A model generated the notes under the pieces. That model was not told the origin of the DNA and made no database searches. It saw only the letters and a program-made list of their open reading frames with translations. Positions 34,838 through 44,890 of a stretch of 64,000 nucleotides of DNA are shown piece by piece. Made by a program: the position numbers and the translations under genes. Source of the stretch: Thermoanaerobacterium butyriciformans (GTDB lineage: Bacteria; Bacillota; Thermoanaerobacteria; Thermoanaerobacterales; Thermoanaerobacteraceae); the NCBI RefSeq assembly GCF_017874545.1, contig NZ_JAGGLT010000003.1, positions 1 to 64,000 of the forward strand, in the 5' to 3' direction. Every line of letters starts with the position of its first letter. Within the stretch, counting starts at the first letter, position 1.

Positions 34838-37522
34838 TTGAAGAGAATCGATATTGTTTATCAAAAACTAAAAGAACTGGATAAAGGAATAGGCGTCAGT
34901 GCTTCTGATATAGCTGACTCTCTTGGGCTTAGCAGAGCAAATGTCAGTAGCGATCTAAATAGACTATGTGATGAAGGAAAAGCAGTTAAAGTAGGTACAA
35001 AGCCGGTACTTTTTAGATATGTTGAGGAAATTTCAAATAAAAGAGAAGAGACTTCTCTTGATAAATTTTTAGAAAAAAATCCAAGCCTATTTTCTGCAGT
35101 GGAGCAGGCTAAAGCAGCGATACTGTATCCTCCCAATGGAATGCACATATTAATATTGGGAGAGACAGGCGTTGGAAAATCAATGTTTGCAGAACTTATA
35201 CACAAATATGCAATTGAAATGAATAGAATGGATGAAAATTCTCCGTTTATAGTTTTTAACTGCGCAGATTATGCTAATAATCCACAACTTTTAGTAGGAC
35301 AGTTGTTTGGTTCTAAAAAGGGTGCTTATACAGGTGCGGATTATGATAAAGTTGGACTTATAGAAAAAGCTGATGGAGGTATACTTTTCTTAGATGAGGT
35401 TCATAGGCTTCCGCCAGAGGGGCAAGAAATGTTTTTTACCTTTATGGATAAGGGTATATTTAGAAGGCTTGGTGAAACCGATTTAGAGAGAAAATCCAAT
35501 GTACTGATAATTTCTGCTACTACAGAAAATCCAGATTCTATCCTTCTTAAGACATTTACAAGAAGAATTCCGATGATCATACGCCTGCCAAGTCTTCGAG
35601 AGAGAAGCATTGATGAGAGATTCAATCTTATCTGCCAATTTATAAGAGAAGAATCAAATAAACTCGGTAGGCAAATTATTGTGTCGGTAAATTCAATGAA
35701 AGCTTTTCTAAGCTATAACTGTCCCAATAACATTGGGCAGTTGAAAACAGATATTCAGCTTGCGTGTGCAAAAGCATATGCAGATTTTGTTTCAAATAAA
35801 AAAGAAGAAATAAAAATAAATAGCATTGATTTGCCACAGTATATAAGAAACGGCCTTTATATGGAAACGGAACATCGTCAACTTTGGAATAAGTTTTTAG
35901 AGATAAATAAAAGGTACTACGTATTTGACAAAAATGAAGAGAACATCTTGTTTGAGGAAGATAGCAGTAAAGATAATATCTATGAAATGATAGATTCTAA
36001 GATGAAAGAGCTTAAAAATATGGGACTTTCAGGTGAAGAACTTGATAAAGAGATGGAGAAAGATATAAATGATTACTTTGAAAAGTATTTTCACAAAGTC
36101 AATAAGATTATTGACGTTTCTGACATTGAAAATGTAGTTGGCATTGAAATTGTCCAAACAGTAGAAGAGATTATAAAATATGCTGAAAAGAGGCTGAAAA
36201 AAGAATTAAGTAAAGAACTTTACTGTGGAATGGCGGTACATATATACAATGCGGTTGAGCGAATTAAGCGAAATAGAAAGATCGTGAATCCCCAGCTAAA
36301 TAGAATTAGAACTGAACACAGTGAAGAATTCAATGTAGCCCTTGATTGCCTGAAAATAATAGAGCGGGTATTGGATGTTTCTATGCCTATCGATGAAGCT
36401 GGCTTTCTTGCTATGCTTTTTGCCTACGACGGTAGAGTTGTAAAAGAACAAGAGAAGAAAGACGTAAAAGTAATCGTAATTGCACATGGTACTGCCACAG
36501 CTAGTTCTATGGTGGAAACTGCCAATAATCTTTTAGGAACGAAATATGCTATAGGCATTAATGCTCCCCTTGATGAAAAGCCTCAGCAGGTTATTTCAAG
36601 GTTGAAGGCATATCTTAAAAATGCTGGGATAAAATCTGATATCTTATTTTTAGTGGACATGGGGTCTCTTACGACTTTTGGGGAAGAAATTGAAAAAGAA
36701 TTTGGAATAAGGACAAAAACAATTCCGCTTGTAAGTACGCTGCATGTCATAGAAGCCACGAGAAAGGCAATGATGGGGTATTCTCTAGATGAAGTATATG
36801 ATGAAACTTTGAATGTTAATACATTTTTAGAGATTGAGCGGAAGGTTGATTTAGACAATGAAATGAAAGGGAAAATCTCTATTGTAACTGTATGTACAAC
36901 TGGAGAAGGAAGCGCTGTTGCTGTAAAAAATATTCTTGATAAGCATCTTAAATACGACAGCAATATATTTGAAATTGTTCCTATAAATCTTGTGGGAACA
37001 GAAAGCATTCATACGAGATTGAGAGATATCGAAAGAGAAAACAAAATTTTATGCATAGTAAGCTCATTTAAAATAGATACAAGCATACCTCAGTATGGAT
37101 TGCACGAAGTATTAAGTTTAGAGGCCATAAAGCCTATACAGAGGCTTATAGACATCGAAAATACTTATTTAAAGATGGGAGATACATTAGAAAATCAGTT
37201 GAAAAATATTAGCAGTAAAAGTGTTTTACAAGATATAAGAAAGTTCATAGGCGCCATTGAAGGTGAACTGAATACAAAAATTAATACAAACGCTTTGATT
37301 GGAATAGCCCTGCATGTTGCTTGTATGATAGATAGATTAAAAGGCGGCGGATCTGTTGATGAATTTGTTGATAGAGGAAAATATATTTTGGAAAACCGTG
37401 AACTTTATAGAATAGTTAAAAAATCATGTGAAATTTTAAATAAAAAATACGACATAAATATTTCAGATGATGAGATTTGCTACATCATGACTTTTTTCAA
37501 CTACAAAACAATACTTAAATAA
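34838..37522 (+). CDS. Sigma-54-dependent PTS operon activator (LevR/CelR-like, with PRDs)
   Basis: About 894 residues from TTG 34838 behind GAGGTGG. Order: N-terminal winged helix (ASDIADSLGLSRANVSSDL); AAA+ domain with Walker A GETGVGKS near 107, the sigma-54 contact loop GAYTGA near 162 and Walker B GGILFLDEVH; PRD1 around 430-530; an EIIA-Man-like domain (VIVIAHGTATAS near 549); a VTVCTTGEGSA segment; and PRD2 near the C-terminus (IGIALHVACMIDRL). It activates -24/-12 promoters when phosphorylated in the right pattern by PTS proteins. Two such promoters lie just downstream, so it controls the adjacent PTS genes. Confidence 0.92.
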   Translation: MKRIDIVYQKLKELDKGIGVSASDIADSLGLSRANVSSDLNRLCDEGKAVKVGTKPVLFRYVEEISNKREETSLDKFLEKNPSLFSAVEQAKAAILYPPNGMHILILGETGVGKSMFAELIHKYAIEMNRMDENSPFIVFNCADYANNPQLLVGQLFGSKKGAYTGADYDKVGLIEKADGGILFLDEVHRLPPEGQEMFFTFMDKGIFRRLGETDLERKSNVLIISATTENPDSILLKTFTRRIPMIIRLPSLRERSIDERFNLICQFIREESNKLGRQIIVSVNSMKAFLSYNCPNNIGQLKTDIQLACAKAYADFVSNKKEEIKINSIDLPQYIRNGLYMETEHRQLWNKFLEINKRYYVFDKNEENILFEEDSSKDNIYEMIDSKMKELKNMGLSGEELDKEMEKDINDYFEKYFHKVNKIIDVSDIENVVGIEIVQTVEEIIKYAEKRLKKELSKELYCGMAVHIYNAVERIKRNRKIVNPQLNRIRTEHSEEFNVALDCLKIIERVLDVSMPIDEAGFLAMLFAYDGRVVKEQEKKDVKVIVIAHGTATASSMVETANNLLGTKYAIGINAPLDEKPQQVISRLKAYLKNAGIKSDILFLVDMGSLTTFGEEIEKEFGIRTKTIPLVSTLHVIEATRKAMMGYSLDEVYDETLNVNTFLEIERKVDLDNEMKGKISIVTVCTTGEGSAVAVKNILDKHLKYDSNIFEIVPINLVGTESIHTRLRDIERENKILCIVSSFKIDTSIPQYGLHEVLSLEAIKPIQRLIDIENTYLKMGDTLENQLKNISSKSVLQDIRKFIGAIEGELNTKINTNALIGIALHVACMIDRLKGGGSVDEFVDRGKYILENRELYRIVKKSCEILNKKYDINISDDEICYIMTFFNYKTILK

Positions 37523-37536
37523 TACATTGACTTTAC

Positions 37537-37558
37537 GCGGCATTTTGCCGCATTTTTT
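37537..37558 (+). terminator. Terminator of the sigma-54 activator gene
   Basis: GCGGC (37537-37541)/GCCGC (37547-37551) stem with a short loop, followed by a T-run. Confidence 0.8.
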
Positions 37559-37567
37559 TATACAAAT

Positions 37568-37590
37568 GTGTTTTGGCACGATATTTGCAT
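37568..37590 (+). promoter_or_regulatory. Sigma-54 (-24/-12) promoter P1 of the first PTS operon
   Basis: TGGCAC (37574-37579), five bases, TTGC (37585-37588): a perfect -24/-12 match. It lies about 50 bases before the IIA start and directly after the sigma-54 activator gene. Confidence 0.92.
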
Positions 37591-37642
37591 ATATAATATG
37601 ATGAAAACACAACAATAATCATGATAAGAAAGGACGTTGCAA

Positions 37643-37972
37643 ATGGAATACGAAGAAATAGTTATGAAAATTATTGTAAGCGGTGGCAATGCTAGATCAC
37701 ATGCGATGACTGCCATTCAGTATGCGAAATCTGGCAATATTAAAGAAGCGAGAAAGGAGATTGATAAAGCATGTGAGGAGCTGGATAAAGCTCATGACGT
37801 GCAAACAAAGCTTATTCAAGATGAAGCAGCCGGAAACAGGAAGGAAGTTACGCTTCTTATGGTACATGCACAAGATCACCTTATGAATGCGATAACTGTA
37901 AAAGATTTAGCTCAAGAATTTATTGATATGTACGAAAAGCAGTTAAAGCTTGAAAGTGTTTTGGCACGATAA
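37643..37972 (+). CDS. PTS lactose/cellobiose-type IIA component
   Basis: 109 residues of three-helix IIA protein. The phosphorylated histidine is His75 in LLMVHAQDHLMNA; the upstream segment GNARSHAMTAIQYAKSGN is typical of ChbA/CelC/LacF. ATG 37643 is chosen because the SD AAAGGACG fits it; TTG 37637 is closer. The last codons (GSxVLAR stop region) are made of the same sequence as promoter P1 (see P2). Confidence 0.92.
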   Translation: MEYEEIVMKIIVSGGNARSHAMTAIQYAKSGNIKEARKEIDKACEELDKAHDVQTKLIQDEAAGNRKEVTLLMVHAQDHLMNAITVKDLAQEFIDMYEKQLKLESVLAR

Positions 37973-37978
37973 TTGCAT
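37956..37978 (+). promoter_or_regulatory. Second sigma-54 promoter P2, overlapping the IIA stop codon
   Basis: TGGCAC (37962-37967), GATAA, TTGC (37973-37976). The 23-base block is identical to P1 at all but one position. The IIA stop codon TAA is part of the spacer. It would give extra transcription of IIB, IIC and the downstream genes. Confidence 0.88.
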
Positions 37979-38026
37979 TATATATTAATAGGAAAACACA
38001 TTATCTAAAAATGAGGAGGCAGTAGA

Positions 38027-38326
38027 ATGAAAAAAATAACTTTAATTTGTGCAGCAGGAATGTCTACAAGCTTAATGGTTACAAAGATGAAGGAAGCAGC
38101 AAAAAAGTTAGGAGAGGAGGTTGAGATAAGGGCAACTTCAGAGAGCAAATTTAAGCAGTACGAAAACGATACAGACATCTTGCTTTTGGGTCCGCAGGTA
38201 GGTTTTCTGCTAAATAAGTATAAACAAACGTACGAATCGAAAGGGATGAAAGTGGAGGTAATAGACAGTATAGACTATGGAATGATGAATGGTGAAAAAG
38301 TATTGAAGAATGCGTTAGGATTGTAA
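38027..38326 (+). CDS. PTS cellobiose-type IIB component
   Basis: 99 residues. The phosphorylated cysteine is Cys8 in LICAAGMSTSLMVTKM, with the P-loop and LLGPQVGFLL and DYGMMNGEKVL motifs of the CelA/ChbB family. It hands phosphate from IIA to the incoming sugar. It is preceded by GAGGAGGC and lies between P2 and the IIC gene. Confidence 0.92.
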   Translation: MKKITLICAAGMSTSLMVTKMKEAAKKLGEEVEIRATSESKFKQYENDTDILLLGPQVGFLLNKYKQTYESKGMKVEVIDSIDYGMMNGEKVLKNALGL

Positions 38327-38359
38327 AAATATGAAATTATGTTAGTGGAGGGAGTATTA

Positions 38360-39646
38360 ATGAATAAATCTAATTTTAGTGAGAAGCTTCAAAGATTTGC
38401 ACTTTTAATGCAATCTAACAGATATCTACAGGCAATTTCAAATGGATTAATGTCAGCACTTCCTATATTAATGATAGGATCATTTGCTGTTTTGTTAGCG
38501 GTACTTCCTATCGCTCCGTGGCAAACATTTATCAAAACTACTGGAATTCAGGCAATTCTTCTAATACCATATAACATAGCAATAGGATGTTTAGCATTAT
38601 ATGTTTCATTTTTAGTTTCTTATAAATTGGTAGAAAGTTTCGAAAAAGAACCGGTAGTACCGGCCTTGGTAAGCGTATTTTGTTTTTTACTAGTTACACC
38701 AATATCTATATTTGAAAAACAAAGTGCATTCTTGTTAAGCTGGTTTGGAGTTCAAGGATTATTTACAGCATTAATCGTATCGTTGGTTGCTGCTCGACTA
38801 TATATATATGTTTTAGATAAGAATTGGACTATAAAAATGCCTGCTGGCGTTCCGCCTACTATATCAAATGTATTTTCAGGATTAATACCGGCTGTAATTG
38901 TAGGTTTATTTTTTCTGATAATTGCGGGGGTCTTTTCGCACACGCATTTTAAATCATTTACTCAATTTATTTACACTTTAGTGCAAACTCCGTTATCATC
39001 ACTTGGTAGTAATTTTATTTCTCTGTTTGTTATTGTATTAATACAAATGATTTTATGGTTCTTTGGAATGCATGGTTCATTAGTCGTAAGTAGTATAATT
39101 ACTGCAGTTTACTTGCCGATGGATTTACAAAATTTACAGGCTTTTTCAACAGGACAGCCACTACCACATATTTTAGGACAACAATTTTATAATCTTTATG
39201 CTGGAATAGGTGGAGCAGGCGGTACCTTAGGATTAGTTATTCTTATGCTATTCATTGCTAAGAGTAAGAGATTAAAGACATTAGGAAAACTTGCAATTAT
39301 TCCTGGATGTTTTACTATAAATGAGCCTGTTGTTTTTGGTGTTCCAATGATGTTTAACCCAATTATGGCTATTCCCTTTATTTCTGTACCGTTAATTCAG
39401 ATTTTAGTTGCTTATATAGTAACCTATATAGGATTAGTACCACCACCAGCTGGCGTTCAAGTTCCATTTGGTGTACCGGTGATTGTAGCTGGTATCATGC
39501 AAGGGAGTTGGAGAATTGGATTATTGCAATTAGTACTTATAGTGCTTTCTCTAGTTATTTATTATCCATTTTTCAAAAAATTAGACGATCAAAGTTTGAA
39601 AGAAGAGCTTAATGCAGAAAAAACAAATCAACAAGTTCAAGCTTAG
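38360..39646 (+). CDS. PTS cellobiose-type IIC permease
   Basis: 428 residues, about ten membrane helices. Start ATG 38360 follows GGAGGGAG; the longer frame from 38339 does not. Family motifs are GNGLMSALPILMIGSF-like near 25-40, FGMHGSLVVSS, and TINEPVVFGVPMMFNP with the sugar-binding Glu of NEPV. Imports a beta-glucoside with phosphorylation at C6. The nearby enzymes suggest an aryl or otherwise decorated glucoside rather than plain cellobiose, by inference. Confidence 0.92.
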   Translation: MNKSNFSEKLQRFALLMQSNRYLQAISNGLMSALPILMIGSFAVLLAVLPIAPWQTFIKTTGIQAILLIPYNIAIGCLALYVSFLVSYKLVESFEKEPVVPALVSVFCFLLVTPISIFEKQSAFLLSWFGVQGLFTALIVSLVAARLYIYVLDKNWTIKMPAGVPPTISNVFSGLIPAVIVGLFFLIIAGVFSHTHFKSFTQFIYTLVQTPLSSLGSNFISLFVIVLIQMILWFFGMHGSLVVSSIITAVYLPMDLQNLQAFSTGQPLPHILGQQFYNLYAGIGGAGGTLGLVILMLFIAKSKRLKTLGKLAIIPGCFTINEPVVFGVPMMFNPIMAIPFISVPLIQILVAYIVTYIGLVPPPAGVQVPFGVPVIVAGIMQGSWRIGLLQLVLIVLSLVIYYPFFKKLDDQSLKEELNAEKTNQQVQA

Positions 39647-39677
39647 AAAATATCAAAATAAAAAATTTATCTTCGAA

Positions 39678-39719
39678 GAATAGTTAAAACTCGAGTTCAT
39701 ATCCGAGTTTTAACTATTC
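39678..39719 (+). terminator. Perfect 16-base-pair hairpin between IIC and the hydrolase gene
   Basis: GAATAGTTAAAACTCG (39678-39693) pairs without mismatch with 39704-39719 around a 10-base loop. The tail is AT-rich but has no T-run. It may attenuate transcription or protect the upstream mRNA. Confidence 0.55.
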
Positions 39720-39760
39720 AATAATAATAGATGATCATAATAATTTAAGGAGGCGGGCAA

Positions 39761-41176
39761 ATGATTGAAAAAATCAAGCTAATTCCTATAACAGAAAAAT
39801 CTGTCCCGTTTGCGCAGGCTTCAGAAAAGTGTAATTTTGCAGAAATAGGCTATGTAGAAGAAGAATATTTCATGTGGGGCACAGCTAATATATACGAGGA
39901 TGGGGAGGATCATGCTCCCATAACTATTTATAAAGATGCGCCTTATGTTAACCGATTTATAGTGCGCCGTCCCAGAGATGTTGCCAAGTTTAGTGGTAAT
40001 GTCGTAATTGAAATTTTGAATGCAACAGCATTGTTTGATATCGACCGCATATGGGTCAATTCGTGGAAGTACTTTACACGAAATGGAGATATTTACATTG
40101 GAATAACAAGTAAGTCAGATGTTTTAGATTCACTTTATGCTGCGGATAGGGAAAGGTACTCAATATTGTCTTGGAAAAATCCTCTGCCTAATAGACCAGA
40201 ACCTAAAAATACTGTGTTTAAGTTTTTTCCACAGTATGAAGCTGGACTATTTTGGGATATGTTGACTGACTTTGCGAAGGCACTTCGTACTAAAAGCGAA
40301 ATAAATCCAATTTCTCAATATGATAACTACAAATTGTATTTAACTGGCTGGTCACAATCAGCCGCATATATAGTACGTTATGTAAAATCATTTGCTTATT
40401 TGGAAAAAAATTGCTCTGAAGGACCGATATTTGATGGTTACTTAGCAGCTGGAGGCGGTGCTAGGCCAGCACCACTAAATTCTTATGAGCCTATAATTCT
40501 TTCAGGTAAAAGCTATTTTGATTCAGAAGGTGCTGGAATAATGGGAGCTAAAGAACCTTATATTGCTGTCAATACAGAGAGTGAAAATGAAGCTGTCAGG
40601 TGGAAAGGAGATAGCGATATTCCAGGGAATCTTTTCCGAGCTTATGAAATTCCAGGAGCTAGTCATGATTCTGTGAATAATATTTTAAAATGGTATAATG
40701 CCGATGAAAATTATATGGTTGGTAATAGGAAAGTCTACAAAGGTATTGATGGATTGCCTAATGATTACCCTTATGAATACGTGTTTAATGCTGCATTTAG
40801 GAATCTCTATTGCTGGGTTCGTGAAGGTGTACCTGCGCCTCATGCTGGGCTTATAAAGAGAGGACCTGATGGTAAAAATATTAGAGATGTATTTGGTAAT
40901 GCTGTTGGTGGAATCCGTACTCCTTTTATTGATCTGCCCACAGCTACTTACTATGGTTTTTCTACAAAACCTGATGGGAGTCAAAGTGTATTTGGACATA
41001 TGAATCCTTTTTCAAAAGAAAAAATGCAAGCAATTTATACTTCTCTAAAAAACTATCGTAATCTTGCTAAAAAAAGCACAGATTGTGCAGTTGCTTTGGG
41101 TTTTATTCTTCCAGAAGAACGAGATGAAGTTGTTGAGCTTGCAGTTAAACGGGCGGAAGTGGCAGGATTGCGTTAA
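39761..41176 (+). CDS. Alpha/beta hydrolase domain protein (esterase-like)
   Basis: 471 residues, no signal peptide. The nucleophile elbow is GWSQSA with Ser198. The catalytic His is probably in PGASHDSVNNI near 295-305, and an acid is likely in the preceding strand. The family (large alpha/beta hydrolase domain proteins) is poorly characterised. SD GGAGG precedes the ATG. Between PTS genes and two glycosidases it may cleave an ester or another linkage of the imported glycoside. That role is inference. Confidence 0.72.
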   Translation: MIEKIKLIPITEKSVPFAQASEKCNFAEIGYVEEEYFMWGTANIYEDGEDHAPITIYKDAPYVNRFIVRRPRDVAKFSGNVVIEILNATALFDIDRIWVNSWKYFTRNGDIYIGITSKSDVLDSLYAADRERYSILSWKNPLPNRPEPKNTVFKFFPQYEAGLFWDMLTDFAKALRTKSEINPISQYDNYKLYLTGWSQSAAYIVRYVKSFAYLEKNCSEGPIFDGYLAAGGGARPAPLNSYEPIILSGKSYFDSEGAGIMGAKEPYIAVNTESENEAVRWKGDSDIPGNLFRAYEIPGASHDSVNNILKWYNADENYMVGNRKVYKGIDGLPNDYPYEYVFNAAFRNLYCWVREGVPAPHAGLIKRGPDGKNIRDVFGNAVGGIRTPFIDLPTATYYGFSTKPDGSQSVFGHMNPFSKEKMQAIYTSLKNYRNLAKKSTDCAVALGFILPEERDEVVELAVKRAEVAGLR

Positions 41177-41273
41177 ACATGTAAAATGTTAAAGTCTTTG
41201 GAAAATTAATTGTAATTCCAATATGTAGTAGAGTTCTGGCATATTGATGTTTTTATAGACAAGGAGTGAGAAA

Positions 41274-42554
41274 ATGATAAGACTTACTATTTCAAAAGAT
41301 AAAAAATACTTTATAAATGGAAACAAAAAATTTTTTTATTTAGCAGATACTTGTTGGAGTGCTTTTACTAACATAAGTTTTGAAGAATGGGAAGAATATT
41401 TATCCTACAGAAAAATGCAGGGATTTAATGTTCTTCAAATAAATATTCTTCCACAGTGGGATGCAAGCCAATCAGATATCAATATAATGCCATTTAAAAT
41501 TAATAAAGATGGTACATTTGATTTTTATTCCATCAACGAAGAATATTTTCATAGAGCTGAAAAAATGATTGAAATAGCAGTAAAAAAAGGATTTTTGCCT
41601 GCACTTGTTTTACTTTGGTGTAATTATGTGCCAGATACATGGGCGAGCAAATTAAGGGAAACAAGTAAAATGCCTTTAGATGTGGTAGAAACTTATGTAG
41701 AACATGTAGCAAAAACTTTTTCAAAATTTTGTCCTATTTATATAATAAGTGGTGATACAGATTTTCCAGCGGAACTTACAAAAAATTATTACATGCTTGC
41801 TTTAAATACAATAAAGAAACTTAGCCCAGAATGTTTAACAACAATGCATCTCCAAGGCAGATTGACTGAACTACCAGAAGAATTTGTAAATAATAAAAAT
41901 TTGGATTTTTATATGTTTCAGTCAGGGCATAATTCAGCATATCGTCATATGCCTTATGAAATGGCACTGAATTTTTATAATAAGTCAGTTAAGAAGCCAA
42001 TTATAAATGCTGAACCTTGTTATGAACAAATGGGATTTAGTAGAGGTATTTACGGTAGATTTACGACTTTTGATGTTAGAAAAGCTGCATGGCAGAGTTT
42101 GCTATCAGGAGCCAGTGCTGGTATTACTTATGGTGCACATGGAATTTGGAGCTGGCATAAAAAAGGAAAAGAGTTTGAAAAAAATATAGGAGAAGTTTTT
42201 GATAAACCATATGATTGGAGAGATGCTTTAAGATTTGATGGAGCATGGGATTATTCTTTTGCAAAATGGATTTTTGAAATGTATGATCTGTTCGAAATAG
42301 AGCCTTTGGATGCAATACTTAATAATACAAGAGAAATTAGAATGGCTGGGAACCCGGACTTAAGTACAATTGTGATTTATATCCCATCAAATACAACAGT
42401 AATTGTTAATATGAAACTCGAAAATTATAATTTTATTATTATTGATTTAGAAAAAAAATATATTGCAAATCCTACTATTGAAACTTCTAATAATAAAACG
42501 ATAATTCATATGCACAATTTTACCTCAGATGTTTTGATTATTGGAACAAAGTAA
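41274..42554 (+). CDS. Apiosidase-like (DUF4038/GH140-type) glycoside hydrolase
   Basis: 426 residues, cytoplasmic. The N-terminus KYFINGNKKFFYLADTCWSA followed by EEWEEYLSYRKMQGFNVLQI matches the DUF4038 TIM-barrel family that contains GH140 apiosidases. Acidic candidates are Asp in IISGDTDFPAE and Glu in KPIINAEPCYEQ; a small C-terminal beta domain (about 345-426) follows. It would release a terminal apiose or a similar sugar. Apiose is plausible because an operon resembling apiose catabolism lies at 54.5-64 kb. It is co-directional with PTS and 6-phospho-beta-glucosidase genes. Confidence 0.75.
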   Translation: MIRLTISKDKKYFINGNKKFFYLADTCWSAFTNISFEEWEEYLSYRKMQGFNVLQINILPQWDASQSDINIMPFKINKDGTFDFYSINEEYFHRAEKMIEIAVKKGFLPALVLLWCNYVPDTWASKLRETSKMPLDVVETYVEHVAKTFSKFCPIYIISGDTDFPAELTKNYYMLALNTIKKLSPECLTTMHLQGRLTELPEEFVNNKNLDFYMFQSGHNSAYRHMPYEMALNFYNKSVKKPIINAEPCYEQMGFSRGIYGRFTTFDVRKAAWQSLLSGASAGITYGAHGIWSWHKKGKEFEKNIGEVFDKPYDWRDALRFDGAWDYSFAKWIFEMYDLFEIEPLDAILNNTREIRMAGNPDLSTIVIYIPSNTTVIVNMKLENYNFIIIDLEKKYIANPTIETSNNKTIIHMHNFTSDVLIIGTK

Positions 42555-42695
42555 TTTGCAATTTAAGTATTTTATTTGACATTAAAATTTTAAAAAATTA
42601 AATTAACAGAATAATTTTGCAGACAAATTTCTCTAAACATTATTAATACCATATTAATGCAAATGAATGTTTTATAGAAAAGGGGCATGATTTAA

Positions 42696-44105
<1,410 letters not shown>

Positions 44106-44140
44106 TGTATAACTTTAGCAGGCGGTAAAAAATAGAAAAA

Positions 44141-44164
44141 GGAAGGTACTAAAAAATACCTTCC
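44141..44164 (+). terminator. Hairpin after GH1 copy 1
   Basis: GGAAGGTA (44141-44148) pairs with TACCTTCC (44157-44164) around ACTAAAAAA-type loop sequence. There is no good T-run, so it is a weak or non-canonical terminator. Confidence 0.45.
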
Positions 44165-44241
44165 CTTCACATGAATCATCCGCTATAATGTTTAAATAAA
44201 AAAAGACCAAATGATTCGGGTTAAGTTTAAACCATAATGAA

Positions 44242-44535
44242 ATAAATTTCAAGGATTTAGAAGCGAAAATTTATAAATTTGTTTGCGACGAAGCTTGTGA
44301 ACTAATAGCTCAAATCCTTACGATGATAGATGATATGCTACTAGAAAAAAGAGACAAGAAAGAATATAGATGTAAAGGCAAAAACACACAAATATAAAAA
44401 CGGTCATGGGCACTGTTGAATTTGATAAAAGAATTTATGAACAGACAAACAAAGAAGGAAAAAAAGAATATATTTATCTTTAGACAAATATTTAAAAATG
44501 GGTACAATAGGGCATATATCAACGATTGTGTGGTT
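44242..44535 (+). pseudogene. ISLre2-family (UPF0236) transposase remnant
   Basis: The frame INFKDLEAKIYKFVCDEACE... with MLLEKRDKKEYRCKGK matches the N-terminus of ISLre2/UPF0236 transposases. It stops at a TAA, resumes in a second frame with TVMGTVEFDKRIYEQT, stops again at 44481, and resumes once more with LDKYLKMGTIGHIS. At least two frameshifts plus loss of everything after about 95 residues make it dead. It separates the two PTS clusters and marks past insertion. Confidence 0.75.
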
Positions 44536-44890
44536 TTATTTCTACATATAATTGCCATTTTCCTGCTTTTTAACCTAATAAAATTTTATACTATCGAGAT
44601 TGTATACTTTGATATGAATTTGGTCATAAATTGTTTCTTTTCATCTGTGAAATTTAATATTACACTCATATTGTAGAGATTACAATAATCCCCATATATT
44701 TTTCATAAAAATTTTTTCATTTAATTATCCATAAAATGGCTTTTAAATTATTAAAAAATGATTCTTCAAATGTATGAATTTACAACAATAACATGGAAAC
44801 ATAAAAATAATAAAAAGATGTAGAAGCTAATAATAAATGTTACAAACCGTCATAAATATAAAATTTTTGAAGCAAGAAAATTCCCTCAAA
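44536..44890. other. Gene-free AT-rich stretch between IS remnant and the BglG-type regulator
   Basis: I see no gene, stable hairpin or convincing promoter here. It is very AT-rich and may be further decayed IS or flank sequence. Confidence 0.4.

Noticed and set aside
42575-42610. Promoter-like TTGACA plus AT-rich -10 before GH1 copy 1
   Set aside because: The -10 (TAAATT) is poor and the region is so AT-rich that chance matches are expected.
44416-44676. 86-codon plus-strand frame after the first GH1 gene
   Set aside because: Its first half is the wrong frame of the ISLre2 remnant and the second half is AT-rich sequence; no SD.
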